Positions 1 to 7,411 of a DNA stretch of 31,218 nucleotides are shown piece by piece. The notes under the pieces are model-generated. The model searched no databases, had not been told where the DNA came from, and saw only the letters and a program-made list of their open reading frames with translations. The stretch is from Streptomyces sp. NRRL F-2580 (GTDB taxonomy: Bacteria > Actinomycetota > Actinomycetes > Streptomycetales > Streptomycetaceae): positions 1 through 31,218 of the forward strand of contig NZ_JOIR01000054.1 of NCBI RefSeq assembly GCF_000720115.1, in the 5' to 3' direction. Positions within the stretch are counted from its first letter, which is position 1. Every line of letters begins with the position of its first letter. The position numbers were made by a program, and so were the translations under genes.

Positions 1-99
1 GACTGGCTCCACACCTACAATCACCACCGCGGACACACCGCCCTCGCAGGCAAACCACCCGCCAACCGCGTCCCCAACCTCACTGGGCAATACACCTAG
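1..99 (+). mobile_element. IS481/IS3-like transposase, C-terminal fragment
   Basis: The reading frame is open from the window edge and ends with TAG at 97-99. The 32 visible residues contain TYNHHRGHTALAGKPPANRV, which is typical of the C-terminal end of rve-type integrase-core transposases of the IS481 group in Streptomyces. The Y-N-x-x-R-x-H-x-A-L segment precedes the P-x-x-R tail. Whether the upstream part is intact cannot be seen. Its stop codon overlaps the stop codon of the convergent tetR gene, so no right-hand inverted repeat can be recognised between the two genes. The family call rests on this short segment only. Confidence 0.7.
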
Positions 100-755
100 A
101 CCTCGGGAAGGCGGACCCCCGCGATCCGCAGCGCCGCGTCGGCGGTGGCCTCCGCGAAGGCCGTCACCGGCCGCGCCGGATCGGCCCGGTGGATCAGCAT
201 GACGCCCTCGATGAGTCCGAAGACCAGGTCGTTGCGGAGCATCAGCCCCGCCCGGTCCCCGGCCAGTTCGGCGCCGGCGCAGGTCCCGTCGAGCAACACC
301 CGGTAGGCGTCCCTGAGTTCCGCGCGCATCCGGCGGAACTGCGCGAAGCGCGCGCCGCCCACCTCGGGCAGCAGGTAGAGCGCCCCCAGGTCGTACGGAC
401 CCCCGCACAGCAGGAGCACGTCGGAGCGGCACAGCTCCCACAGCCTGCGCGCGGCGGGCCGGCCGCCCTCGGCGAGCAGCCGACGGGCCAGGACCAGCGA
501 GGGCGCGACGGTGGACTCCAACAGTTCGGCGAGGAGTTCCTCCTTGCCGCCGAAGTAGTGGTACATCGTGGCCTGGCGCATTCCGGCCCGCCCGGCGACC
601 GCCCGCGTGGTGGTCGCCGCGTATCCCCGGGCGGTGAACAACTCGGCCGCCGCGCAGAGGAGTTCCTCGCGCGGCGGCCGGCCGCTCTCCGGTCTCAGCC
701 GGTCGGCGCGTGGCCGACCGACCCGTCTCGGGCCCTCGTCTGCTCCCCCACTCAT
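96..755 (-). CDS. TetR/AcrR-family transcriptional regulator
   Basis: This 219-residue protein has the TetR architecture. An N-terminal helix-turn-helix (about residues 28-75) contains AAELFTARGYAATTTRAVAG followed by the recognition helix and MYHYFGGKEELL. A variable all-helical ligand and dimer domain follows. I chose the ATG at 755 because the residues after it (MSGGADEGPRRVGRP) are a normal basic N-terminal arm and because a palindrome at 761-788 would then lie in the leader. A GTG at 779 would add eight residues and overlap that palindrome. Neither start has a strong Shine-Dalgarno sequence. The target is unknown. The gene is separated from the helicase end by about 90 bases, and the C-terminus overlaps the IS fragment by stop codons only. 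Confidence 0.85.
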   Translation of the reverse strand: MSGGADEGPRRVGRPRADRLRPESGRPPREELLCAAAELFTARGYAATTTRAVAGRAGMRQATMYHYFGGKEELLAELLESTVAPSLVLARRLLAEGGRPAARRLWELCRSDVLLLCGGPYDLGALYLLPEVGGARFAQFRRMRAELRDAYRVLLDGTCAGAELAGDRAGLMLRNDLVFGLIEGVMLIHRADPARPVTAFAEATADAALRIAGVRLPEV

Positions 756-760
756 GGAAC

Positions 761-788
761 CGATCGTCGCACAGAGCACGACGAATCG
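761..788. promoter_or_regulatory. Candidate TetR autoregulatory operator
   Basis: An imperfect inverted repeat lies directly upstream of the tetR start. The left arm is CGATCGTCG (761-769) and the right arm CGACGAATCG (779-788), with a 9-base centre and a one-base bulge. TetR-family genes often carry such an operator in their own promoter. This is inferred from position and symmetry only. Confidence 0.4.
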
Positions 789-846
789 ATCATGGCAAGA
801 GATCAGATCAGGCCGACCCAGCTCTCGGAGGAAGCCCCAAAACCGG

Positions 847-3687
847 CTAGCCGACCGAGCTGTAGGCCACTACGCCCCGCAGCAGCGCGTCCACGGCCTT
901 GCGGGCGTTGCGCGCCACCGTGCTCCCGCTGTCGCCGGAGGCCGAAGGGGCCGCCGCCGCGATCTGCCCGAGCACGTCGATGACCTGCTTGCACCAGCGC
1001 ACGAAGTCACCGGCCGGCATCTCCGCCTCGCGCAGCACCTCGTCCAGGCTCTTGTCGGAGGCCCACTGGTACGCCGCCCAGGCGAAGCCGAGGTCCGGCT
1101 CGCGCTGGCCCACGCCCTCCGCCTGGTTGATGCGGTGCTCCTCCTCCAGCGCGTCGAGCCGGCCCCAGATGCGGACCATCTCGCCCAGCGCCTCCTTCGC
1201 GGCGCCGCCCGGCACCTTCGGCGCGACCGCGTCGTCGGACTGCCGCGCCTCGAAGACCAACGCCGAGACGCAGGCGGCCAGTTCGGCCGGGCTGAGGCCC
1301 TCCCACACCTTGGCCCGCAGGCACTCGGAGGCCAGCAGGTCGAGCTCCCCGTACAGCCGGGCGAGCCGCTTGCCGTGCACGGTGACCTCGTCCTCGCGCA
1401 GGTAGTCCAGCTCGGTCAACAGCGCGTGGATCCGGTCGAAGGTGCGGGCGATGGTGTTCGTCCGGCCCTCGATCCGCCGCTCCAGCTGCTGGGTGTCCCG
1501 CTTGAGCCGGTGGTAGCGCTCCGCCCAGCGGGCGTGGTCCTCGCGCTCGTCGCAGCCGTGGCAGGGGTGCGCCCGCAGCTCGGACCGCAGCCGGGCGATC
1601 TCCCGGTCGTCGGCCGCCGCGGCCCGGCCGCGAGCCCGCCGCTCCGGCGTGATGTGCCCGGCCTTGCTCCGCAGCTGCGAGGCCAGGTCCCGACGGGACT
1701 GCGGCGAACGCGCGTTGAAGGTCTTGGGGATCCGCATCCGGTCGAGGGCTTCCACCGGCACGGGGAAGTCGATCGCGGCGAGCCGCTTGACCTGCCGCTC
1801 GGCGGTGAGCACCAGCGGGCGCGGGCCCTCCGCGTACTCGTACCCGCGGTGCCCGTGGACCCGCCCGGCCGGCACGCCCGGGTCCAGGACCAGCGCGAGC
1901 CCGGCGAACTTGCCCGTCGGCACGTGGATGATGTCGCCCGGCTTGAGCTTCTCCAGCGAACTGGCCGCCTGCACCCGGCGCTGGGCGGCGCCCTGCTTGG
2001 CCAGTTCCGTCTCACGGTCCTTCAGGTCGCGCCGCAGCTGCGCGTACTCCTCGAAGTTCCCCAGGTGGCAGGTCATGCCCTCCTGGTAGCCCTCCAGGCC
2101 CTCCTCGTTGCGCTGCACCTGCCGGGAGATCCCGACGACCGAGCGGTCGGCCTGGAACTGCGCGAAGGAGGTCTCCAGCAGCTCGCGCGAGCGGTGCCGC
2201 CCGAACTGGCTGACCAGGTTCACGGCCATGTTGTACGAGGGCTTGAAGCTGGAACGCAGCGGATACGTACGGGTACCCGCGAGGCCGGCGAGCCCCGCCG
2301 GGTCCATGCCCCGCTGCCACAGCACGACCGCGTGGCCCTCGACGTCGATGCCGCGCCGCCCGGCCCGGCCGGTCAGCTGCGTGTACTCGCCGGGCGTGAT
2401 GTCGGCGTGCTGCTCGCCGTTCCACTTGACCAGCTTCTCCAGGATCACCGTGCGCGCGGGCATGTTGATGCCCAGCGCCAGGGTCTCGGTGGCGAAGACG
2501 GCCTTCACCAGACCGCGGACGAACAGCTCCTCCACGACCTCCTTGAAGGTGGGCAGCATGCCCGCGTGGTGCGCGGCGATGCCCCGCTCCAGGCCTTCGA
2601 GCCACTCGTAGTACCCGAGGACGTGCAGGTCCTCGGTGGGGATGGAGGCGGTCCGCGCCTCGACGATCTCGCGGACCCTGAGCCGCGCGGACTCGTCGTT
2701 GAGCCGCAGGCCCGCGTACAGGCACTGCTGGACCGCGGCCTCGCACCCGGCCCGGCTGAAGATGAAGTTGATGGCGGGCAGCAGCCCGTCGCCGTCGAGC
2801 CGGGCGATGACCTCGGGGCGGGACGGGGTCCAGATCCGGCCGCGGGAGCGCCGCTCGCGCTCGCGGTCGGCCTCGCGGACCATCTTGCCGCGCCGCCGGT
2901 CCTTCGGGTTGTAGGTGCGGCTGTTCTCCTCGCGCGCCATGCGCAGCAGGTCGGGGTTGACCTCCCGGCGCGCGGAGCCGCGGCCGCCGTGGTCGGACTC
3001 CTCCTCGAAGAGGTCGTAGATCTTGCGGCCGGCCATGACGTGCTGCCACAGCGGGACGGGCCGCTCCTCGGAGACGATCACCTCGGTGTCCCCGCGGACG
3101 GTGTCCAGCCAGTCGCCGAACTCCTCGGCGTTCGACACCGTGGCCGACAGGGAGACCAGGGTCACCGACTCGGGGAGGTGGATGATCACTTCCTCCCAGA
3201 CGGCCCCGCGGAACCGGTCGGAGAGGTAGTGGACCTCGTCCATCACGACGTAGCCGAGACCGCGCAGCGACTGGGAGCCCGCGTACAGCATGTTGCGGAG
3301 CACCTCGGTGGTCATCACGACCACCGGCGCCTCGGAGTTGACGCTGTTGTCGCCCGTCAGCAGGCCCACCTTGTCGGCGCCGTAGCGCTTGACGAGGTCG
3401 GCGTACTTCTGGTTCGACAGCGCCTTGATCGGCGTCGTGTAGAAGCACTTGCGGCCCTGCTGGAGGGCCAGGTGCACGGCGAACTCGCCGACGATGGTCT
3501 TGCCCGAGCCGGTCGGTGCGGCGACGAGGACGCCCTTGCCCGCCTCCAGTGCCTTGCAGGCCTCGATCTGGTACGGGTCCAGATCGAATTCGTACATCTC
3601 GCGGAAGGGGGCCAGGGCAGTGGCCTCTTCGGCGGCGCGGATCCGGGCAGCGGCGTACCGCTCGGCGGGTGAGAGTTCTTCGGTCAT
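847..3687 (-). CDS. helY: Ski2-like DEVH-box RNA/DNA helicase (HelY family)
   Basis: This 946-residue superfamily 2 helicase of the Ski2/Mtr4 class matches mycobacterial HelY in architecture and neighbourhood. Walker A APTGSGKT is at about residues 57-64, the DEVH box (VMDEVHYLSD) at about 150-153, motif III SAT at about 181-183, and motif VI QLTGRAGRRGID in the second RecA domain. A long C-terminal region with many charged helices and a CHGCDERED cysteine pair follows, as in rRNA-processing helicases. The ATG at 3687 is preferred; an in-frame TTG at 3720 would add 11 residues and has no better ribosome site. It lies 46 bases downstream of the dead kinase gene and is probably co-transcribed from the tatC side. 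The exact substrate in actinobacteria is not certain. Confidence 0.9.
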   Translation of the reverse strand: MTEELSPAERYAAARIRAAEEATALAPFREMYEFDLDPYQIEACKALEAGKGVLVAAPTGSGKTIVGEFAVHLALQQGRKCFYTTPIKALSNQKYADLVKRYGADKVGLLTGDNSVNSEAPVVVMTTEVLRNMLYAGSQSLRGLGYVVMDEVHYLSDRFRGAVWEEVIIHLPESVTLVSLSATVSNAEEFGDWLDTVRGDTEVIVSEERPVPLWQHVMAGRKIYDLFEEESDHGGRGSARREVNPDLLRMAREENSRTYNPKDRRRGKMVREADRERERRSRGRIWTPSRPEVIARLDGDGLLPAINFIFSRAGCEAAVQQCLYAGLRLNDESARLRVREIVEARTASIPTEDLHVLGYYEWLEGLERGIAAHHAGMLPTFKEVVEELFVRGLVKAVFATETLALGINMPARTVILEKLVKWNGEQHADITPGEYTQLTGRAGRRGIDVEGHAVVLWQRGMDPAGLAGLAGTRTYPLRSSFKPSYNMAVNLVSQFGRHRSRELLETSFAQFQADRSVVGISRQVQRNEEGLEGYQEGMTCHLGNFEEYAQLRRDLKDRETELAKQGAAQRRVQAASSLEKLKPGDIIHVPTGKFAGLALVLDPGVPAGRVHGHRGYEYAEGPRPLVLTAERQVKRLAAIDFPVPVEALDRMRIPKTFNARSPQSRRDLASQLRSKAGHITPERRARGRAAAADDREIARLRSELRAHPCHGCDEREDHARWAERYHRLKRDTQQLERRIEGRTNTIARTFDRIHALLTELDYLREDEVTVHGKRLARLYGELDLLASECLRAKVWEGLSPAELAACVSALVFEARQSDDAVAPKVPGGAAKEALGEMVRIWGRLDALEEEHRINQAEGVGQREPDLGFAWAAYQWASDKSLDEVLREAEMPAGDFVRWCKQVIDVLGQIAAAAPSASGDSGSTVARNARKAVDALLRGVVAYSSVG

Positions 3688-3788
3688 CTTGCTGTCGAGC
3701 CTACCCGCCACCTCTGACAACAGTCGCGATCATTTAAGTGAGCAGGCGGACCGCTCCGGGGACGCACTCCGCGGTCACCGGCAGCGCC

Positions 3789-3819
3789 CCTGGGGTCCCC
3801 GGACGGAGTCTGGAGGAGG
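3789..3819 (+). repeat. Short palindromic element, copy A
   Basis: This copy carries the core GGACGGAGTC (3801-3810), flanked on the left by CCTGGGGTCCCC and on the right by TGGAGGAGG. It interrupts the kinase remnant between the codons for ADGEP and ALPVTAEC, shifting the frame. Its flanks are more degenerate than those of the other two copies. Confidence 0.75.
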
Positions 3820-4026
3820 CTCGCCGTCCGCGTACGCGCTCAGGCCCGGGGCCTCCGGGCGCGGTGGACGCTCACCTTCGGGTGGCTCAGGTACCTGCCC
3901 TTGTAGACCTGGGGAAAGACCGTGAGCAGGGTGGCCCGGCCGCAGTCGCCGACCACGGTCACGTCGAAGAGCCCGTCGTCCGGGACGGCGTCCGCGCAGA
4001 TCCGCATGCCACCGCCGTAGGACGAT

Positions 4027-4060
4027 CCTCCCCCCGACTCCGTCCGGGGGGACCCCCAGG
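4027..4060 (-). repeat. Short palindromic element, copy B (inverted)
   Basis: This is the same element in the opposite orientation, with core GACTCCGTCC at 4036-4045 on the plus strand. The arms are six C and six G, and an ACCCCCAGG tail follows. It replaces roughly 12 bases expected to encode the GNGP part of a GNGPSYGGGMR motif in the kinase remnant. The net length change is about +25 bases, which breaks the frame. Confidence 0.78.
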
Positions 4061-4399
4061 ACGGCCACGAGCGTCGCCTCGGTCTCGATCACCGGGCCGT
4101 CGTCGAGGGTGATCCGGTACGGGAACGGCCGGAAGGCGACCGGCTCCGCGATCATCGCCAGGTCGTACTAGAACCGGCCGGCCGGCAGCCGCATCGCGGT
4201 GGTGAGCCGCGCCGGCGCGTCCTCGGCGCCGGTGCCCACCACCGTCCGTACGGAGAAGCCGGCCGCCCGCAACGCGGAAGCGGCCGGCCGCGCGGCGTGC
4301 GCGCCCCGGCCGCGTCCGGCGGTGGGATTGACGAAGAGGGCGACCTCAGAGCTCACCCACCCCGGGGGCACCTCCCGGCGGTGGCCGGGGGCGTACCTG

Positions 4400-5356
4400 T
4401 CAGGTGGCGTCGTCGTAACCGTTGATCCGCTGGCGTCCGCCGTCGGCCTGGCCGGGCAGCGCGGCGGGGGCGGGCACCGACTCCAGCGCGCCGATCGGCG
4501 CCGGGGTCAGGTCCAGCTCGGAGGCCTCGTCGTCGCTCAGACCCGCGTCGGGGTCGTTGCGCCGGCGCCTGCGGTCGTTGAGCAGACAGATGCCGAGGGC
4601 CAGGAAGTACAGGGCCACGATCGGCAGGGCCAGCGCGAGCATGGTCGGGGGGTCACCTGTGGGGGTGGCGAAGGCGGCGAAGATCGTGATGCCGAGGACC
4701 ATGCCCCGCCACCAGCCGCCGAGCCGCTTGCCGGTGAGCACACCGGTGAAGTTCAGGAGGATCAGCAGGAGCGGCAGCTCGAAGGCCAGGCCGAACACGA
4801 TCACCATGCGGGTGACCAGGTCGAGGTAGTCGTCGACCGGCAGCAGATTGCGCGCGTGGTCGGGCGTGAACTCCAGCATGATCGTCGCGGTCTGCGGGAG
4901 GATCTTGTACGCGAGCACCGCGCCCACGCCGAACAGCGGCGCGCCGACCGCGACGAAGCTCCGCGCGTACTTCTTCTCGTGGCTGTGCAGCCCCGGCGCG
5001 GCGAACGCCCACAGCTGGTACAGCCACACCGGCGCGGACAGCACCACGCCGGCCGTCAGCGAGACCTTCAGGGCGATCGAGAACGCCGAGATGAGACCGT
5101 TCACGGTCATGTCGGCGCAGGGGTGGCCGTTGCGCTGGGTCACCACACCGTTCCTGCAGCCGACGGAGTCGAGCATCGGCTTCAAGAGGAAGTTGATGAT
5201 GTCCCGGTAGAAGAAGGCCGAGATGACGGTGATCACCAGGATCGCCAGGACCGACTTCAGCAGACGGTTTCGCAGCTCACGCAGGTGCTCGACAAGAGGC
5301 ATCCGCCCTTCGGCGTCCTTGTCCGCTTTCCCCTGCTTGCGGGCAGACTTGAGCAA
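4400..5356 (-). CDS. tatC: Sec-independent protein translocase TatC
   Basis: TatC is the multispanning receptor of the twin-arginine pathway and binds the RR signal peptide at the membrane. The 318-residue protein shows the family hallmarks: HLRELRNRL near residue 24-32, whose Glu27 matches the signal-binding Glu of E. coli TatC, and PGLHSHEKKY, whose Glu127 matches the second binding Glu. Six hydrophobic segments and the ATPTGDP loop before the last helices are present. The C-terminal tail of about 60 residues after RRRRR is hydrophilic and rich in A and P, as is common in Streptomyces. The start is TTG at 5356, supported by AAGGGA about six bases upstream; the next ATG would remove 18 residues of a conserved basic N-terminus. 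tatA lies 48 bases upstream in the same direction, so the two form one unit. Confidence 0.95.
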   Translation of the reverse strand: MLKSARKQGKADKDAEGRMPLVEHLRELRNRLLKSVLAILVITVISAFFYRDIINFLLKPMLDSVGCRNGVVTQRNGHPCADMTVNGLISAFSIALKVSLTAGVVLSAPVWLYQLWAFAAPGLHSHEKKYARSFVAVGAPLFGVGAVLAYKILPQTATIMLEFTPDHARNLLPVDDYLDLVTRMVIVFGLAFELPLLLILLNFTGVLTGKRLGGWWRGMVLGITIFAAFATPTGDPPTMLALALPIVALYFLALGICLLNDRRRRRNDPDAGLSDDEASELDLTPAPIGALESVPAPAALPGQADGGRQRINGYDDAT

Positions 5357-5404
5357 CCCACGTCCCTTGTCTCGTTGCAGATGACTGGCGCGTTACGGCG
5401 TGCG

Positions 5405-5695
5405 TCAGCCCTGGGCGGCGCGGTTCGGCTCGCTGACCGGGCGGGAGCTGGTGACGTCACCGGGCGCGGCCTGGATGGTGCGCGGGGCGACGGGCTGCTG
5501 CGCGGACTGGTCCGCGGCGGTCGCGGTGGCCGCGTCCTCGGCCTCGCCGTCCTTCTTCATGGCCTTGGCCTCGCTCTTGAGGATGCGGGCCGACTTGCCG
5601 AGGGAGCGGGCCATGTCAGGAAGCTTCTTGGCGCCGAACAGCAGGATGATCACGCCGACGATGACGAGGATTTCCCAACCCCTGAGGTTGCCCAT
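5405..5695 (-). CDS. tatA: Twin-arginine translocase subunit TatA
   Basis: TatA polymerises to form the transport path recruited by TatC. The 96-residue protein has one N-terminal membrane helix (WEILVIVGVIILLFG, residues about 7-21). It is followed by the hinge FGAKKLPDMARSLG, an amphipathic helix and a disordered A/Q/P-rich tail, all typical of the family. The ATG at 5695 has AAAAGGAAG about seven bases upstream; a longer frame upstream is not family-like. TatB is not in the window, which fits actinobacteria where tatB is usually elsewhere. It is probably transcribed from the promoter-like array at 5764-5794. Confidence 0.95.
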   Translation of the reverse strand: MGNLRGWEILVIVGVIILLFGAKKLPDMARSLGKSARILKSEAKAMKKDGEAEDAATATAADQSAQQPVAPRTIQAAPGDVTSSRPVSEPNRAAQG

Positions 5696-5763
5696 AGAAA
5701 TCTTCCTTTTCTCCGAGGTTCGCAGCGCACCGGTACGGGCGCCTGGGACTTTCTCTACCGAGG

Positions 5764-5794
5764 ATCGTAACCCCCGGGGGTTAACGCCCGGCAA
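5764..5794 (-). promoter_or_regulatory. Candidate tatA promoter with long spacer and palindrome
   Basis: On the minus strand a -35-like TTGCCG (5789-5794) and a -10-like TACGAT (5764-5769) are separated by 19 bases. A perfect 16-base palindrome, TAACCCCCGGGGGTTA (5768-5783), fills most of the spacer and touches the -10. Transcription would begin about 60 bases before tatA. A 19-bp spacer carrying a palindrome is the arrangement used by MerR-type activators. Activity is not shown by sequence alone. Confidence 0.4.
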
Positions 5795-5863
5795 TCCCCC
5801 GGCGTACCCCGTCTTGCGTCCTGGCCGGTTGTCAATCCCCTCGTCACACGCCCGACTCGTTCG

Positions 5864-6064
5864 CTACGGTCGCACGCCGCGACCCGCCCTGGCCAGGTCC
5901 GCGGCCGCCCGCTCCAGATCGCCCGAGGCATCGGTGATCCGGCGGCTGGCCTGCGCGACCTGCGCGGAGAGTCTGCGCACCTCCGCGTAGACCCGTACGG
6001 CCAGCACGGCGAGCACGGCGACTCCGAGGAGGACCAGGGCAATTGCGAACATCGGCCACAGCAT
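5864..6064 (-). CDS. Small single-pass membrane protein, unknown function
   Basis: This 66-residue protein starts MLWPMFAIALVLLGVAVLAV and has one membrane helix at about residues 4-26. A helical, heptad-like cytoplasmic tail (VYAEVRRLSAQVAQASRRIT, then DLERAAADLARAGRG) follows. Small proteins of this shape lie upstream of tatA in Streptomyces, but I know no function. The ATG at 6064 is used; a second ATG four codons on is possible. It follows the zinc-ribbon gene after 26 bases in the same direction, so it is likely at the end of the pafBC unit. A coiled-coil membrane scaffold role would be a guess. Confidence 0.7.
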   Translation of the reverse strand: MLWPMFAIALVLLGVAVLAVLAVRVYAEVRRLSAQVAQASRRITDASGDLERAAADLARAGRGVRP

Positions 6065-6090
6065 GGGGCGAGCCTAGGCCACCGCCCGCC

Positions 6091-6318
6091 TCAGATGCTG
6101 CGCAGGGTGCTCACGCCCCCGCCCGTCAGCAGCTCCACAATGCGCTCACCAGCAGGTTTGCGTACGGAGGCACCGCATTCAGGACACGTGAAGGAGTAGA
6201 AGGTGGCCCGTCGGCTGCCGCCGATGGCCAGCCGCAGGGCTCCCGCGTCCAGCTCGAAACGGGCCCGGCAGTCGGGGCAGGAGGCCTTGAAGGCGACGGG
6301 CCCGGACATTGGCGACAT
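6091..6318 (-). CDS. Small zinc-ribbon protein, unknown function
   Basis: The 75-residue protein carries two cysteine pairs, CPDC at about residues 14-17 and CPEC at about 45-48, with a beta-rich stretch between them (FELDAGALRLAIGG then ATFYSFTC). This is a classic zinc ribbon that could bind nucleic acid or protein. The ATG at 6318 has GGGGAG eight bases upstream; ATG 6309 is an alternative. It begins 14 bases after the pafC stop, which suggests translation together with pafBC. No catalytic motif is visible and the function is unknown. Confidence 0.78.
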   Translation of the reverse strand: MSPMSGPVAFKASCPDCRARFELDAGALRLAIGGSRRATFYSFTCPECGASVRKPAGERIVELLTGGGVSTLRSI

Positions 6319-6332
6319 CGGCCCCGCTCCCC

Positions 6333-7301
6333 TCAGACCTGTTCCCCGTACCCCGCGAGTGCTTCTCGAGCGGCGCTCCGCGCGCTCTCCGCCAGCTCTG
6401 TGGGGGTGACGATCCGCCCCTCGCGCCCGAGCCGCAGCGCGAGCCGGCGCAGCGAAGCCGGATCCGGACTGCGCAGCGTGATCCGCAGACCTCCGTCGGC
6501 CAGCTCCTCCGCGCTGTCGTGCGGGTAGTACTCGGCGACCCAGCGCCCGCCCGGACCGACCTCGACGACGACCTCCGGGTCCTCGGCGGCCGGCTGGACC
6601 AGGCCCTCGGACAGATCGCGCGGCTCGATCGCCGGCGGCTCGGCCCGCTCGTCCAGCAGCCGGATCTCCGCCACGCGGTCGAGGCGGAAGGTGCGCCGGG
6701 CCTCGGAGAGGTGGCACCACCCCTCCATGTACGTGTGCCCCACCGCGAACAGCCGGATCGGGTCGACCTTGCGCTCGGTGAGCTCGTCCCGCGCGGGCGA
6801 GTAGTAGCGCAGCCACAGCCGCCGGCGCTCCGCGATGGCCCGGTCGACGTCGGCGAAGACCCCGCCCTCCGATTCGAAGGTCACCGACAGTCGGGAGCTG
6901 GCCCCGGCCGCCTCGCCCGCGGCCGCCTCCAGCTTGGCGGTGGCCCGCAGCAGGGCTTCCCGGTCGCTCTCCCGCAGCCCGGGCAGGGTCGCCACCGCGC
7001 GCGCGGCCACCAGCAGCGCGGTCGCCTCGTCGGCGGCGAGCCGCAGCGGCTCGGCGGTGGACTCACCCGAGGCGTCGGGGTTGCGCCACCAGATGCGCTC
7101 CCCGTCGGTGTCGATGTCGAGCAGGTCCCCGCCGCGGAAGCTGGTCCCGCACATGGGCAGCACGTCGAGGTCCGAGATCAGCTCGTCCTCGGTGATGCCG
7201 AAGGCGCGGGCGACGTCGGCGACGTGCGCCCCGGGGCGCTCGCGCAGGTACGTCACCAGGGACAGCATCCGACGGGTCTGGTCGATGGCGTTGGCAGCCA
7301 T
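6333..7301 (-). CDS. pafC: WYL-domain transcriptional regulator PafC
   Basis: PafC pairs with PafB as an activator of the LexA-independent DNA damage response in mycobacteria. The 322-residue protein has an N-terminal winged helix (about 1-60). A WYL domain from about 147 to 215 contains RRRLWLRYYSPA, GHTYMEGWCHL and TFRLDRV, and a C-terminal WCX-type domain follows. The literal WYL triplet of PafB is WCH here, as is usual for the PafC half. It follows pafB with a 110-base gap that is unusually long for this pair and holds a 15-bp tandem repeat. GGGGGAG lies about ten bases before the ATG. In this genome group the two genes are separate proteins rather than a fusion. Confidence 0.93.
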   Translation of the reverse strand: MAANAIDQTRRMLSLVTYLRERPGAHVADVARAFGITEDELISDLDVLPMCGTSFRGGDLLDIDTDGERIWWRNPDASGESTAEPLRLAADEATALLVAARAVATLPGLRESDREALLRATAKLEAAAGEAAGASSRLSVTFESEGGVFADVDRAIAERRRLWLRYYSPARDELTERKVDPIRLFAVGHTYMEGWCHLSEARRTFRLDRVAEIRLLDERAEPPAIEPRDLSEGLVQPAAEDPEVVVEVGPGGRWVAEYYPHDSAEELADGGLRITLRSPDPASLRRLALRLGREGRIVTPTELAESARSAAREALAGYGEQV

Positions 7302-7333
7302 GCTGGTACGTCTCCCCCTCAGGGCACGTCTTC

Positions 7334-7408
7334 GAATGGGGCGGTCGCGAATGCGGCGATCTGGAATGCGGCGGTCTGCGATGCGGCGGTCTCGAATGCG
7401 GCGGAACC
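7334..7408. repeat. 15-bp tandem repeat, five copies, between pafB and pafC
   Basis: Five direct units of 15 bases run from 7334 to 7408. They read GAATGGGGCGGTCGC, GAATGCGGCGATCTG, GAATGCGGCGGTCTG, CGATGCGGCGGTCTC and GAATGCGGCGGAACC. On the minus strand they encode a five-residue repeat of the type (Q/E/A)-(T/I)-A-(A/P)-(F/S). That frame is the same one as pafB beyond its TGA, and it remains open for 30 codons until TGA at 7319-7321. The repeat may be a neutral minisatellite, a read-through extension or an attenuating RNA segment. Confidence 0.85.
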
Positions 7409-7411
7409 GGT

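Larger units (their letters stand above)
3734..4371 (-). pseudogene. Diacylglycerol/sphingosine kinase-like gene, decayed
   Basis: The remnant belongs to the DAGK/LCB5 lipid kinase family. The N-terminal nucleotide-binding start FVNPTAGRGRG is intact, but the GGDGT catalytic region and about 130-150 residues are missing. The sequence jumps from GTGAEDAPARL to a segment (AMRLPAGRF) normally found in the middle of the protein. A TAG at 4168-4170 then interrupts the frame, which continues as YDLAMIAEPVAFRPFPYRIT. Further on, SYGGGMRICADAVPDDGLFD and VYKGRYLSHPKVSVHRAR lie in a second frame, and APGLSAYADGEP and ALPVTAECVPGAVRLLT in others, ending with TAA at 3734-3736. Two palindromic elements (4027-4060 and 3789-3819) lie exactly at frame breaks, and a small deletion near 3855 causes another. 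The start could be GTG 4371 or GTG 4356. It sits between tatC and the helicase, where an intact copy would be expected. No active kinase can be made. Confidence 0.88.

Noticed and set aside
568..3672. Very long plus-strand open frame antisense to the helicase gene
   Set aside because: High GC content keeps antisense frames open. The translation is low-complexity R/P/L/V-rich and has no family motifs, while the minus strand encodes a full helicase.
4199..5770. Long plus-strand open frame across tatC and tatA
   Set aside because: It is a shadow of tatC and tatA on the other strand; both of those have clear family motifs and ribosome sites.
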